Source of the DNA: Dactylonectria macrodidyma | Taxonomy: Eukaryota; Ascomycota; Sordariomycetes; Hypocreales; Nectriaceae | Assembly: GCA_020744425.1 (NCBI GenBank) | Contig: JAGMUV010000023.1 | Location: forward strand, 1,054,001 to 1,118,000 | Direction: 5' to 3' | DNA: 64,000 bases | Part shown: one piece after another, positions 10,921 through 22,564 of the stretch | Layout: the number at the start of each line of letters is the position of its first letter | Numbering within the stretch: the first letter of the stretch is position 1 | Program-made: the position numbers and the translations under genes | Notes under the pieces: generated by a model | Told to the model about the DNA's origin: nothing | Seen by the model: the letters and a program-made list of their open reading frames with translations, nothing else | Database searches by the model: none

Positions 10921-12325
10921 ACCATCATTCAGAATATCTACGAATGGCGCATTAGCTCTATCCCTAATGAAGATGAAGGGCAGAATTACTACCCTGTACT
11001 ACATTATGTCCATTATTTACCATCCCATCCATTGCATTTTGCAGGCCTACCGCGGTCTGTAACGCAGTGTTTGCTCCTACTGGGTAATCGAATATTAGTC
11101 TGCAGATTTTTTCTGGTGGACCAGTGAGCCTTATGCTTACGATATTTCTAGATCAGATCTTCCACTTCTAACAGTTTCCAGCTGCTATAGGGCTTTATTC
11201 TTCGTTTATATTTATAGATGCCGATAAGAGCATACTCCATGCGCATTCGGCTAATATATTGTAAAGCTCACAAACGCCCTTCGGCATCTGGAGGCAGCTG
11301 ATGGCCTTGTGGCTGGTACATGGTCTTGAAGTTGCTCTGCCTTGATGACAAGCCGAAAGGGAAGAGCACTAAATGTAGAACCGTAAGATGGCGAGCGAGT
11401 ATGTTTAATTTTCATATTCGTTTAAAAGAAGCTGTTGAAGATCTTATAGGACTCAGACATCACGGTATTACGTATGAGTGAACCCGAGACTCCTGGACGT
11501 CATGAAATTCAATGACACTGGTGTGGTCGGCATCTCCGGAAAGCTTCGGTGTCTAGCCCGGGGATGCATTCATAAAGTGACAAGTCCCTTCATTATAATA
11601 CACCTAGTGAGCTGTTGGCAGCATCTGAGGATGTTGAATGGTGGCACAGCATGCAGGTGAGACCCGATCACGCCTGCTTTTCACATGCAGCGGCTTTGCC
11701 TGCCCTTGCTCTTGGCGAGTTCACTGGCTTGATCCGACCCGTTAAGAAACCCCTTGGTCGGCTTCTTCGAAGTTTCGATGGCATTTAAGTTGAAGCTATA
11801 AAAGCTTACGTTGATGGGATTTCATGCCCCGGAAGCCGGATATCATGTGAAAATTAGTTCATGGATTCCTCTGAGTCGGTCGATGTAGTTTGGCCCCTAT
11901 GTTCCTACGCCATTACTCTTCTTTGGTCGTCTGGCAAATAGTAATTAATTTTGTACGGGGAAATTTTCTACACTAATAGGACACGGGAAAGTGAACTGGA
12001 AATTAAATCTAAGGGTAAGCGGCAATTCGTAGGATCTCAATAATTAGAGATTGTAAATATTTAAAACTTGGTGAGGTTACTGAACCCATTCTTACGGCTT
12101 CATTGATCTAACTTTTCCTACAGAAGTGCACTTGCTTGTGGCTTTGCATTAACTTTCGTCGTCAAGCGGTTGTCATTTGATGTTCCCACCAGGACAGGGT
12201 TGACTCTTCTCCCTTCTCCTCCCAGGATCAATAAGGATGAAATGTTGAGTGGCCACAGATACTAGACAGGCGACAACTGTCCGACCCTTAGAAGCAATGC
12301 CTCCATAATCCCTTAGATAACTATC
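10921..12325. other. Gene-poor spacer
   Basis: Moderately AT-rich sequence with stops in all frames. The longest open frame is about 60 codons (11478-11660). No transposon ends, RNA genes or tandem repeats were recognised. Confidence 0.5.
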
Positions 12326-12814
12326 TCATACGAAATCTAAGCAATTTCCATCCCCGCATAGTCTTACTGCAGCATAATAAATGTCTGCGATGCCCATGCA
12401 AAACATTCGTCTCACCAGCTCGCCAAAGCCACGGTACTTGCCACATTCGTTATACAGATCCATCTTGAAGACATCGTCAATACGCAACCTCCTGGCTTCA
12501 GTAAGCCTCCCTTGCGCCCCCACGTTCTGATACCCGAAATCGTGGCGTCTGCAGCTTGGTATGAAGTTGAAACCAGCAGGCATATCAGGAGACCAGGAGC
12601 ATTCATTAGATGACCAGTCTAAGCAGGAAGGATTCCGGGCGTCCCGAGCGCGGCTAAAGGTGTCCATATCGACTTCAAAGAGCAGTCTGTCGACTTCAGC
12701 GGCTGTGCATCTGTCTTGCCGTGCGACGTTGTATGATGAAGTAGACTCATCTACAGCTGGAGAAGCGGCTGAGACCGCGGAAAGAGTGACAAAAAGCCAG
12801 AAAAATAGCTTCAT
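12326..12814 (-). CDS. Secreted phospholipase A2 (fungal/bacterial-type PLA2 fold)
   Basis: A single exon encodes 162 residues. Residues 1-17 form a signal peptide (Met-Lys-Leu start, hydrophobic core, Ala-rich end), so the enzyme is probably secreted. The core shows DRCTAAEVDRLLFEVDMDTF, CSWSPDMPAGFNFIPSC and the catalytic His-Asp pair in SCRRHDFGYQN (His91, Asp92). A second conserved block follows (RLRIDDVFKMDLYNEC). At least eight cysteines suit disulphide bridging. Enzymes of this family hydrolyse the sn-2 ester of phospholipids using Ca2+. Length and architecture match the small fungal group-XIV type. It stands alone, with about 1.4 kb and 2.5 kb of gene-poor DNA on either side. No frame damage is visible, so it is likely functional. 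Confidence 0.9.
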   Translation of the reverse strand: MKLFFWLFVTLSAVSAASPAVDESTSSYNVARQDRCTAAEVDRLLFEVDMDTFSRARDARNPSCLDWSSNECSWSPDMPAGFNFIPSCRRHDFGYQNVGAQGRLTEARRLRIDDVFKMDLYNECGKYRGFGELVRRMFCMGIADIYYAAVRLCGDGNCLDFV

Positions 12815-12839
12815 TTTGAAACGTAGTATAATATTCTAG

Positions 12840-15329
12840 TAAGAAGACAGGTCCAATGGGTTGGTTTTGTCTAGTCACATATGAGATAGGGGGCGGCATT
12901 CGTCGCCAGACGTGACGATTATATAGTCAGTAGCACAATTTGTCAGAAGGCTCTTACCTTCGCCGATCGACGTCAGTAACTCGTCATGAATAAACATTCG
13001 CAGGAAAGCTTGAAGGAAAAATTAGAGGCGCATCTCAAATTCAATCAACGGTAACAGATGTGAGAATTCGCATGGGGGGGTCGTACTGGAGGCTGATGCA
13101 GACGCGCGACGCTAAGCCATGAATAGCCCTGAGGGTAGGCCTCCCGCAGAAGCATCAGTGGGCTTCCCACCTGATGGAGAGGTAGCAGAGACACGCCAGC
13201 CATCTGCACCAAAGCAAAAGCGTCAACTTCCAGGAGGTATCGTCAATGCAGGTTGGCCTTAGCTCTTGCGGCTAGTTTTCGGAATGACAGCACTGTACGG
13301 GCAATTTCACATGTTGGCGCCGATCCTTGTATATCGAAGCCCCTCTTGGGTCGTGGCTCTGGACGGTAGTAGCATGTGATGCAGGCTTACGCATCCCAGT
13401 ATTAACCTTGCATACTTTGGGGAAAGCGTCTAGAAATCAAGCCTTGGACAGTTGGAAATAAAGCTATGAATGTTCTTATATAATTTTACGAGATGGAGGT
13501 TCCAGACCGCAGGAATTTCTAACCAATCAGGTCGTTTTGTGGGAAGACGCCCTGGTCCGCACCCCCATTTTGTATGGCCCCGCATGAGTTGCTCGGCCAG
13601 AACAACCAAAAGATTTGTTATAATAAGTGTGAGCTGGATGCACGGAACTTTCCATATGCACGATTTGGTCAGCAAGCTGTCATTCATACGGCTTTGCAAC
13701 GACACTTGCCGAAGCAAGTGCCTACCATGGAAATTACCTGAATATTGAGGATTGGTTCAATCAGCATCTTGGTGTTGACAACTCGTTCTCAACTACCGGG
13801 CTGCCTGGGACCAGGATTGTCAGTGCAACCGGCTTCATGCAGCAAAAATATACTCCTCATCTGGGTCCTCCAGAAAGCCCCACTTACCTAATGTTTGCAT
13901 CGCTCAATTCTAAGGGCAAACCTCTACTGTCACACAGTCTGGTTCTGCTGCTAGTGGGGCCACGTTATGCTCGCGGAGACAGCTGTCTCCGTGAGTAGCC
14001 TTTTCATCACATGCAAGTTGCAGGGGAAGTGACAACCATTGCCTCTACTGAGATATTTCTATAACGATTGACACCTTGCCTGCTCTCTGTGGAGATAGTG
14101 CGTATTGGATTTTTGAGGTGGTAGGATGATCCAACTACATATGATCTGCAAACTTTCCGTTGGTGGTACTGTAGTCCACCAGTAAACATATACAACCGTC
14201 GATGAGGGAGGAGCTCCTTTGCGGTGCATTTTCCATAACATCAAGTCGGACCGTAAAACCTTAATTCCTCTTCCGCCTTGGCCCGTCCCGCCGCTAGCTT
14301 TGCCGATGATTCAAGCGGCGCCGCGTTAAAATAGATCGTTATGGAAGTCATAGAGCAATGCCTCACTACCAGGTACTACGTCTCGTTGAGGCCTCTGTGA
14401 AGGAGGGTAGCCTTTCCATTTGACGTAATATTCCAGTCTTGCCTTCCAATATCGATTATTGGTTACCCGTGAGTTCAGTACCTTTCCCACTACCTATTCT
14501 TGGCTTCCTGTGTTGTCCTGTTCTATTCTGACCCGTGGCTGTATTGGTTGGCCTTGGCCGGGGAGTGAGTCCGCGGCTGCTTAGCAGCTTATGGGCACGA
14601 AACCCTTTCAATTGCGCCAGCTTTTAGCATCCCTAAAGAGTATAGCAGCGAGTCTTTGCGCAGGAAAGCCGCAAAACAACTGTCGTCCAAGATTATACTG
14701 GATGACACTATTGCTAATGATGACGTTACCGAGAATGATCTCCTTGCCGCTGGGGCCGAAGGGAATAGCGCTGCTGATACCTACTATGAGGGCAAGTTTG
14801 ACATATGGGAGGCTTGCCTGACAATTAGTAGCGACTGCTGCCGCATTTTCCTATACCCGGCATATGCGTGAGAACAACGTTGTAGCGGCCGATGTCTAAC
14901 CAATGCATGCATAGAGAAGTCGGCGGGGTTTGCTAAGCAGTCTAGGGATACGAATAGTTACATTATTTCGTATCACAAGCCACAATGACAAATTCTCAAA
15001 TCAACCTTTTCGTCCTTCAAAATCAGGGCAAAGGATATGTTCGAATGTAGATCCTTCCTAGAGTCTTATGTTCTCACATGATGCCTTTCAGCCTGCCGAG
15101 CCACACGTAGCATTAAGCTCTCAATCCCTCATTGGCATAGCTGCCATAGCATGTAATAAACATAGACCAACTGATTATGGCCTATCATCAAGATACCTAA
15201 AACAGTGCTTCATGCTTTACTAGGCTCACCCCTCCGCGATAGGTCCGTACGCCGAAAATTCAACATTGTTGAGAAAGAGACATCCAATTTCGTTGCTATA
15301 CATAGCATCATTCATTACCACACCTTCAT
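12840..15329. other. Gene-poor spacer
   Basis: About 2.5 kb with only short frames. Frames at 13430-13717 (minus) and 13470-13748 (plus) overlap on opposite strands and neither is recognisable. A frame near 14591-14871 is acidic and of unknown nature. No terminal repeats or RNA genes were identified. Confidence 0.45.
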
Positions 15330-15925
15330 CTAGGGCCCGAGGATATCTTCTGCCGCCTTCTCACTAACTATGTAGACTGGCACCACGATATCTAAACCTA
15401 GAATCCGGGGGAAAACGGACGCATCTATCACCCGCAAACCCTCCGTTCCCCTCACTCTAAACTTAGAGTCTAGAACTGCCATCGGGTCACCATCCTCCCC
15501 AATAGGGCAGGAACAGCTGGCATGATGGCTCCAGTTCTCATTCTTCACACAAAATCAGCCAGGCTAGCCTCGAGGACTTCCGGTCCTGGCCACACCTCCT
15601 CGAAGCCGCCAGCAAGCGAAAAACCACCTTGGAACATCCAGCGTGACAGCTTCATACCTTCGACAAGGGCCTGTACGTCTTTGGCGGCGGCTGCCGCATC
15701 GTGAAAGTAGTTGAAGTCAATCTGAGAGACGTCGCGCGGGTCCGAGGACCGAAGAGTCACCGTGCCTGCCCTGTTGCGAGCGTGGGATTTCAAGACGATC
15801 CAGGTCCAGTGGCGCGCATCAGCTGGGTCGAGGTCGTGAATAGACTGTGATATGTAGTCTATTTTTATGGAAACGTTCATTTCCGAGAGCGTAAGTGGCC
15901 GGCTCGCTGCCAAGATAATACTCAA
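15330..15925 (-). pseudogene. GMC oxidoreductase C-terminal fragment, frameshifted
   Basis: The minus strand encodes the C-terminal substrate-binding half of a glucose-methanol-choline (GMC) FAD oxidoreductase. Hallmarks are DARHWTWIVLKSHARNRAGT, SDPRDVSQIDFNYF, then SHHASCSCPIGEDGDPMAVL and LRVIDASVFPRI. The active-site His of the SHHASC motif is kept. Two frames are used: 15925-15545 ends at a TGA created by an extra GT dinucleotide (GATTTTGTGTGAAG). Removing two bases restores DFVKNENWSHHASC, which continues in the frame ending at 15330. The FAD-binding N-terminal half (GxGxxG) is absent; upstream of 15925 the sequence is unrelated. The gene is a dead 3' fragment. Confidence 0.88.
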
Positions 15926-16218
15926 GGCTTCCGAACCATCGGATCTTCTTTAGTCTTATTAAGAATTTGCCCTATGCCTCATTGATACTCCTCAGAAGTG
16001 TTGCAATAATGGACTCAATCCCCTTTTGTGTCTTTTTAAAGTCTTCTTTCTCTAAGTAGTCGAACACAAGATATACCTAGAGATAAGTGCGGTGGGTCTC
16101 CTGTAGTCTTTTCTCTAGGTGGCTCTTGATTTGGGCCAGCCCGAGTGCGCTCGCAGGAATTAATGACGGATGCACCATCGGAGACCGTTCACTCATGGTT
16201 TGTATAAAAGCATGGCAA

Positions 16219-16430
16219 GAAAGGTAAGGAAAGAAAGAAAGAAGAAAGGAAAAGAAAAGAAAGGAAGAAAAGAAAGAAAGGGAAAACTTAAAAGGAAGAG
16301 GAAAGAGAGAAAAAGAAAGAAAAGGAAGAAAACTTCCCTTTCTCTCTCTTCTCTCTCTTCTCTCTCTTTTTCTTTTCCCTTCTTCCCTTCTTCCCTTTCC
16401 TTTTTTCCTTCTTCCCCGTTTCCCCTTTTT
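16219..16430. repeat. Polypurine tract followed by polypyrimidine tract
   Basis: From about 16219 to 16335 the plus strand is almost purely A/G (GAAAGGAAGAAAAG-like). It then switches to almost pure C/T until about 16430. The two halves are therefore broadly complementary and can fold on themselves; either half alone could also form triplex DNA. Confidence 0.9.
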
Positions 16431-16480
16431 ACCTCAAGTTACCCAAGTTACCCTAGGTCAGCGCTATTTAGCTGCAGACC

Positions 16481-16515
16481 GGTCATCAAGTGGCAGCGGC
16501 TGCCGCTTGATGACC
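16481..16515. repeat. Near-perfect palindrome (hairpin), 35 bp
   Basis: The left arm GGTCATCAAGTGGCAGC is the complement of the right arm GCTGCCGCTTGATGACC except for one position. The flanks CGCTATT (left, near 16463) and AATAGCG (right, near 16521) extend the symmetry after an interruption. No gene is attached. Confidence 0.85.
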
Positions 16516-17158
16516 GCGGAATAGCGGTTAGAACACTACTAATCATAGTAGCCCCTTATAAGGGCGATAAGCGGTCCGAGCATAGAGAGGGCACGGAAGG
16601 AAGAACCTTTCGTCTCTTCGTTCCTCAAGGAACAGCAAGGACCAGCGTGCGACTGCGCATATACTAGCTATTTAGGGAACCACTCAGGGAACCAGCACAA
16701 GCCTCTTCTCCTTGGCGTAGGCTTAGCGGGCTTGCTGGCTCACAGGCATCTCTTCGGCGACCCCGCAACCACAATTACATTCCCAGGCCGTCCCGAACTC
16801 TCCTGTTCCTCTGCCGTCCCATCTAACTGGCCCATATGGCTCACCGCCTCCCCCAGTGCCACTCCAACCCGGCCAAACAGTGGGGGTAGGGGCCGGCTCG
16901 GCACGCGGCATCCGTGGGCCAGCAGGACTTCAACACCAACCCCGGCGCTACTGAAACCTTGACCCCCCCCCCCCGAACCTCCGTTGTCCAATGAGAGGTC
17001 AGTGCTATATCTCTGCTTCTTTGTTCGCTTCTCCCAAATAGTGGGAAATCGCGCTGGTGCCTCAGTTTTTCTGGCGGAGTTGATTTGAGCAAAGAAATCT
17101 CACGTCGTAATCTTCGCCCAATTCTTCAATTGACAACATCAGTTTCTGTCAAGCCACC

Positions 17159-18812
17159 ATGCTCCGCGAGATCGCCTACGCCCTGCTGGGTGTAGTTGTC
17201 CTGGCGTATGCCCTAGAATGGTCGCTAAGTCTCTTCGATGATCCTCGTGAGCCGCCGCGAATAGTATCCTGTGTGCCGTTGATTGGGCATCTTCTTGGTA
17301 TGGTGCGGTACGGCGTCTCATACTTCAACACGACTAGGTACCTCAACCTATCGCCCAGATAGCTTCATGTTGCGATTTTCGGGAAGCTAACGCAATATTC
17401 CAGCAAGCAAACAAGAGCAGAGATTTACACCATTAACATATTCAACGCAAAGCTCTACATCTCCAATACACAGCGTCTAATACCGCTAGTGCAGAAGGCT
17501 TCCAAGACGCTCTCATTTCGTCCGTTCATGCAAACTGCCACAAAATTGTTGGGCGATGTAACTGACGAAACCTACGAGCTATTTGGCGGGGAGTTGGTTG
17601 ACAAGTTTAGCCAGGCCATGAGGACGAGTCTCGCTCCGGGTCCTCATCTGGATGAGCAGAATATGAGAATGGGCCGGCGCGCACTCATTGATGTGGATGC
17701 TCTGGTTCAGTCAACCTCTTCTGGAAGCTCTACGAAGATCTCGTTGCTGCAATGGACGAGACATATAGTGATGCAGGCGAGCAGCTGCGGTGTCTATGGC
17801 CAGGAGCATCCATTCCGCAATCCGAAGGTGGAAGCGGCGTTCTGGTAAGCCCGCAATTGGTCAATGATGGGTTTCAAATTATTTGGGTAGGCTAACTGCA
17901 ATTAGGACATGGGAAACACACATAGCAGCTCACATGACGAAAACAGATATTACACGCAAGGGCTACGCAGCTCGAGAAATTGTGTTTGATGCCTTTCGAG
18001 AGTACTACAAGGTAATTCCGGAAGACGCTTCGTTGGTCGTTTGCGAACGACTGCGTGTGTTGCGCGAAGGTGGTGTGTGTGAAGAGGACGTATGTAAGCA
18101 AGAAGCCACTTTCGGTACCGCAATCTATGCGAACACTGCTCCCACGATGTACTGGACCATCTACGAACTTTTCTCTCGCCCCGGTGCCCTACAAGAACTT
18201 CGAGATGAGATTTCTCGCGAGGCGGTCAGTGGAACGAAAGAAGAAGGCTTTGTGCTCGATGTCGCGGCACTCAAGACCAAATGCACTCTGTTGCTGTCCG
18301 TGTTACAAGAGACACAGAGAACGAGGCACATCTTCGCCATGATTCGCAAGGTCATGTCTGATACACTGTTGGATGGCCAATATATGCTAAAGGCTGGACA
18401 CTACCTCCAGATGCCCGGAAATCCAATTCACACCAACACAAGTGTATGGGGTCCCACGGCAGGCGCGTTCGATCCTTATCGATTCATGCCACAAGAAAGC
18501 GGCGACCGCAAAGCAAGAGATCCCAGCAGTTTCGTAGCATGGGGCGCACCACCTCATCTCTGCCCTGCTAGGCAGTTTGCCGCGACTGAGATTATGATCA
18601 TAGTGGCTTTACTCGCGATGAGAGTCGATATTGAACCCGTTGGCGGCGATGAGTGGGAGAGAAGTCCGGCTCTGGAGACCGGAGAATTTGTCTCAGTGTA
18701 CAACCCAAAGAAAGATATTAAAGTGGAGGTGGGAGGACGGGAGCAATGGAGAAGCACTTGGACTCTGAAGATGGGCGAGAGCAAGACTCGAATTTCTCTT
18801 GCTTCGGGATAA
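17159..18812 (+). CDS. Cytochrome P450 monooxygenase, CYP7/CYP8-like fungal type
   Basis: Three exons (17159-17337, 17404-17844, 17906-18812) with introns of 66 and 61 bp (GTACCT..CCAG, GTAAGC..TTAG) give 508 residues, a normal P450 length. The start has a strong context (GCCACCATG). Residues 2-20 form the membrane anchor, followed by a proline-rich hinge. The I-helix reads GTAIYANTAPTMYW, the ANTxP style of the CYP7/CYP8 clan rather than the usual acid-Thr pair. The K-helix ExxR is ETQR (about 342), the next block is FDPYRFMP, and the haem loop is FVAWGAPPHLCPAR with the ligand Cys near 425. The residue two after Cys is Ala where Gly is usual. Fungal relatives are often named oxysterol 7-alpha-hydroxylase-like; the true substrate is unknown. 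The frame is intact. Confidence 0.92.
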
Positions 18813-19638
18813 GGGGGGAGGTGTAGTGACGTGAACCCGGAATTTTGTTTGGCACGCTTGGAACTATACTTCTCAGATGAGTGATGAGTCGAACGGGTCA
18901 TGGTTCTAGGCAGTCTTGATCCTTCTAGGCAGACATGATTCTCATGTTAGGTAGCTGCTGCTGCCTGCTCCAAGAGAACGCATTTCCTTCTTTTCTAGCT
19001 GTTATGTAATGTGTTTAAAGACGTTACTTTCTCAACAGATTAGTTAGAAATCAACAGCTTCGACAATTTCTACAGCTTCAGTTTCTCCTCACAGAGTTCG
19101 ACAGATGATCTTGCCATTTCTCACTAGTCCGGAAGCTGGGTGCTCAAATGAGACAAGACTAAAGCCAATGCCTATGAGTCCATGACTGGTCCAGAGGCAA
19201 GGTTAGAAATCGATCGATTTGATCGTCAATCGCCTCGTACATCTGTATGTATGTATGTATGTATGTATATTTTCGTCTGGGCTGGCCCCCCACTGGGTCA
19301 CAGGACGTGCTAAGTTAGAGTCTACTATCTACATGCTACCTGTGGGCAACAATTCCGTAAGGTGCAGGCAAAACCCCTATCCAGCATGGCATCGGCTCAG
19401 AGGCGCTCCTTGTCAAGCCTATTCCCCGTCAGCAGGATGTTCAGGCGCGGTAGTGAAGCCGCAATATCAACCAGTTTTTATAAGGGGACCGAAGAGGGAC
19501 CATTGGCGTGGCTGCACGGGGCGGGCTCAAGTAGTCCCAGACGGCAGGAGGGTGGTGAAACACCCCTCAACCGACCGAGCCCCGTCTTGTATCGGATAGG
19601 AAGGGTGCATTGTGATGTGAATAGAAGCTCTTGATTTC
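18813..19638. other. Spacer with a GTAT microsatellite
   Basis: 3' flank of the P450 and sequence before a Copia LTR. About seven copies of the tetranucleotide TATG/GTAT occur at 19241-19269. Open frames at 19219-19634 are unrecognised. Confidence 0.5.
19241..19269. repeat. (GTAT)n microsatellite
   Basis: About seven uninterrupted copies of TATG in a CTGTATGTATGT.. run. Confidence 0.9.
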
Positions 19639-19812
19639 TGTCTAACAGCGGGCTCGCAGCGGCTCTATATATAAGGTGCCCTCATCACCATATGGGCTAT
19701 GATAAGGTTTTCTTAAGACCGGATCCCTTGGATTCGGGTATTCAAGACCGGCTTGCTAGAGATTCGGGCCTTTGAGGCCAGGCCGCAGTCTCAACAGTTG
19801 ATAGATGTGACA
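19639..19812 (-). repeat. Copia 3' LTR, 174 bp
   Basis: Read on the minus strand, the segment starts TGTCACATC at 19812 and ends TTAGACA at 19639, i.e. TG..CA ends with inverted TGTC/GACA tips. Immediately inside the element, the minus strand reads GAAGGGGTA, a polypurine tract of the kind that primes plus-strand synthesis. Degenerate Copia pol sequence continues beyond it, which fixes it as the 3' LTR. No matching 5' LTR was found within the window. Confidence 0.7.
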
Positions 19813-20650
19813 TACCCCTTCAGGTTAAATTGGGATTTAAGCTGAATAGATAGGAAATATTGGAAAATGGCCCTTGTTGGAAGGACGGTTGTTATGTAGT
19901 CTAGGAAAATAGGTATAGGAAATTGAGAGAAAACATTGATAGAAAGAAATCGGGCTCTGCTAACCCTCGTCATCTGTCTCTATCTGTACCTCGATTAGGC
20001 TTCTGATATTAATAAGTCCTAGCTATCTGATGAAGAGTTTAAATTTCTGACTAGGTAGGGGCTTAGTTAGACTTTCTGCTAGTATCTCTGCTGTTTTTAT
20101 ATATTTGACTTAAAATAATCTATTAAGATAGGACTGCTGGGCCTAATAGCTGTGGATATTAACATGCTATAGGGCTGTTCGAATCTACGGCATCTACGAG
20201 GTGATAAGCCGGATCGTCTATTAGTTATTACACTAAATAACTAGCTCCTGGCTTAGCTAAAGGTCTAGCTGTTAGAATAGCTGTTAGATAGCTAGGGCTT
20301 CCTTAGCTGTGTGTGTGAAGGTAAGGGGCTCGGCTTCTGTGGACAAGGTTATGACTGTATCCTGTTTCCCGGCTTTCCAGCTGATAGGTCCGCTGAATAG
20401 GATTATTATCATCCCTTAGGACGATTTCAGGGTCTTCGCGTCGTCTGCAAAGGTTGCGTCTGATGCAACTAGGAATTCGAGGTCCTGATCTGTTTGATCA
20501 GCCAGGCCCGTGGCGGCTGCTGGTCCGGCTGCTGATCTGGCTGATAATCCGGCCGTTAGCATTGCAACTTGAATAACTGTTAGACCAGGGCTTTGGCTAT
20601 TGAATTAGATAGCTAGATATCAGGTTATGTAGAGATAGCTGATGACCTCA
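19813..20650 (-). mobile_element. Decayed Copia retrotransposon, pol 3' end
   Basis: The minus strand between about 20600 and 19960 retains scattered Copia RNase H and tail motifs, for example YIKTAEILAESLTKPLPSQK near 20060-20110 and RLITSR-like sequence near 20200. These are interrupted by many TAA/TAG codons and small shifts. The sequence is AT-rich with frequent TA dinucleotides, as expected after RIP. The 5' two thirds of the element are missing or unrecognisable beyond about 20650. Confidence 0.7.
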
Positions 20651-22564
20651 TCTGTAATCTAGTAATAGTCTTTTGTTCGATTAAGTAAGTGTTCTGCTAG
20701 CTGGGTTGTAGCCTTAGCTATATAAAAATAGATATACTTCTCTAAAGCTAGAGATTTAAGCTTTTAATATCTGATTTTAAGGACACTCTTATTTAGTAAT
20801 TTATATAGTTTCTATCATAAGCTAGATGAGATCAACTCAAAAGGTAATACCACTATATTGCGAGAATTCTATGATGGAGAGGAAAGAGAGAAAGCGGGCA
20901 GGCGCGTAGATGCGTAGACGCGTTGATAGTCCCCGTGGCCTGCCCCGTGCGCCCTAGTTACATATCGAACCCACCCTAGGTCCAGCACTCCAGACGCTCT
21001 CGTCATATAATATATATATTAACCTAACTAAATATTTTACTCTGCCGCCTTAGTTATGTTGTTTAGAAACCGTACGCCATAAATTTAATCCATAAATTGG
21101 GCTCCTTCGACAGCGCCTTCTAATAATCACAATTCCGCTGCAGCCTGACGCAGATAACCCTCTGGGCAGGGCAATCCGTCTAGATGATTCATATACCTAG
21201 CCCACCGCCATGAGGATAGCTTCTATGCCTTTACGGTCGATTTTTATACTACGTCATGAGACAGCCCAATCAATCCTCCCCGTGGTCTTGGGTTAACAGT
21301 CTGTCGACATGAGAACGGCGCTGGTTGTCCTACCCTAGAGGACTGCTTATTTCTACAGTGCGATGCTAGACACACGAAGAAGCAAATTACCTTCCTAAAA
21401 GAAACCATTGTGTAGAGCATTGATGAATAGTGTAAATTTGCCGGAAAGTTCTGGAACTGATGTTATTGTGATTATCGAGTTTCTTCAAAACCATAAATGA
21501 TAGATGCTGTTGCTAAATTCGCGTCTTGCTATCTCATTGATGAATTGAGATCTGTGATGAAGTACGGTGGCTAAGAACACGAAGTTCTCCCACGTGAGAA
21601 AAGTATTGCATTCAATAAATTGGTATTAAATCTCAAATATTTTAAAACTCTTTGGAAGACCTACTTTACGCACCTTTCGCTGTTCTCCTGAACATACTTT
21701 GCTTTTTTTAGTGGAGGAGCAGTGGCATAGTTACCTGTAGCAATTGCAATTAGGACCGGCATATATTTCAGTTATATATCAACGATATACTTTAGGGTCT
21801 CATTTCTAAGAATCTCTATGACAAACCACTGCAAGTAGCTCTCCGGAACTTGCTGTCTGGGGAAGGCCGGAAGGGGATGGAGGGTGGTGTGTGTCTGTGA
21901 GTGAGTGTGGGTGTCCGCTTCTGTCGGCCTAGCTTGTGCATGCAGATATAAGTGCTATGTAGCTTACGGGTGCCTGAGCATGTGTTAGCCAGAATTGTCG
22001 GTTGCGGTCGCAGCGTTTTGCAGCAAGAATCTATCCACACGATTCGTGAAAATTTAGCTAAAATGCCGTGGCTTGGCCAGGTAAACCACCTGCGAAAGCT
22101 TCCCATGCCAATGAACCTCGTGGCCAACATTTTTCACAGTTGGTTTGTTTGTCAGCTTGGACTTACAATAAGGCGTTTTTGGGAGCTTTCTCCCGGCCGG
22201 GTCGGGGGGTCCGGTGGCGATATGACATGTGTATTTGCGGGTTTTCGGGCTGCTCCGGGCGGCCCGAGCCTATAAGTCTCCGGACCACCCCAACAACTAA
22301 CGTGCTGATACAACGCGTGCGTACCCTATTTGACCCAACATATGGTTGACTGAGTGCCAAAAATATACGATGGCTTACGTGGCCTCCTTCTCCTCCCTAT
22401 GCCTGCCAGAAGATCTCTTCTTAACCGTGCCTCCGGTCCCGAAATTCTTGGAATCTCCTACCATAGAGAGCATGTCTTTTCCTCTTCGGTCTCTCTGATA
22501 TCTCAATCTCCAAACGCGCAACTCCCACCAAGGGAAAGCTCTTCCATCACACTGAATAAGCATT
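20651..22564. other. AT-rich spacer and ABC transporter upstream region
   Basis: 20650-20850 and 21000-21080 are AT-rich, perhaps more retrotransposon debris. 21800-22350 is less AT-rich, but its overlapping frames on both strands show no domain. The ABC transporter begins at 22565. Confidence 0.45.

Larger units (their letters stand above)
15926..17158. other. Spacer with purine/pyrimidine tracts, hairpin and P450 promoter
   Basis: Contains the GA-rich and CT-rich tracts and the palindrome listed separately, a poly-C run near 16962-16975, and GC-rich sequence before the P450 start at 17159. The minus strand of 15945-16140 keeps a short run of protein-like sequence (FDYLEKEDFKK..) that I could not assign. 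Open frames spanning the low-complexity tract (16170-16667) are compositional artefacts. Confidence 0.5.

Noticed and set aside
12326..12606. Second minus frame inside the phospholipase gene (12412-12606)
   Set aside because: It is an out-of-frame shadow of the PLA2 coding sequence.
16170..16667. 165-codon plus-strand frame rich in Lys/Arg then Ser/Leu
   Set aside because: It is produced by the polypurine/polypyrimidine tract and has no conserved feature.
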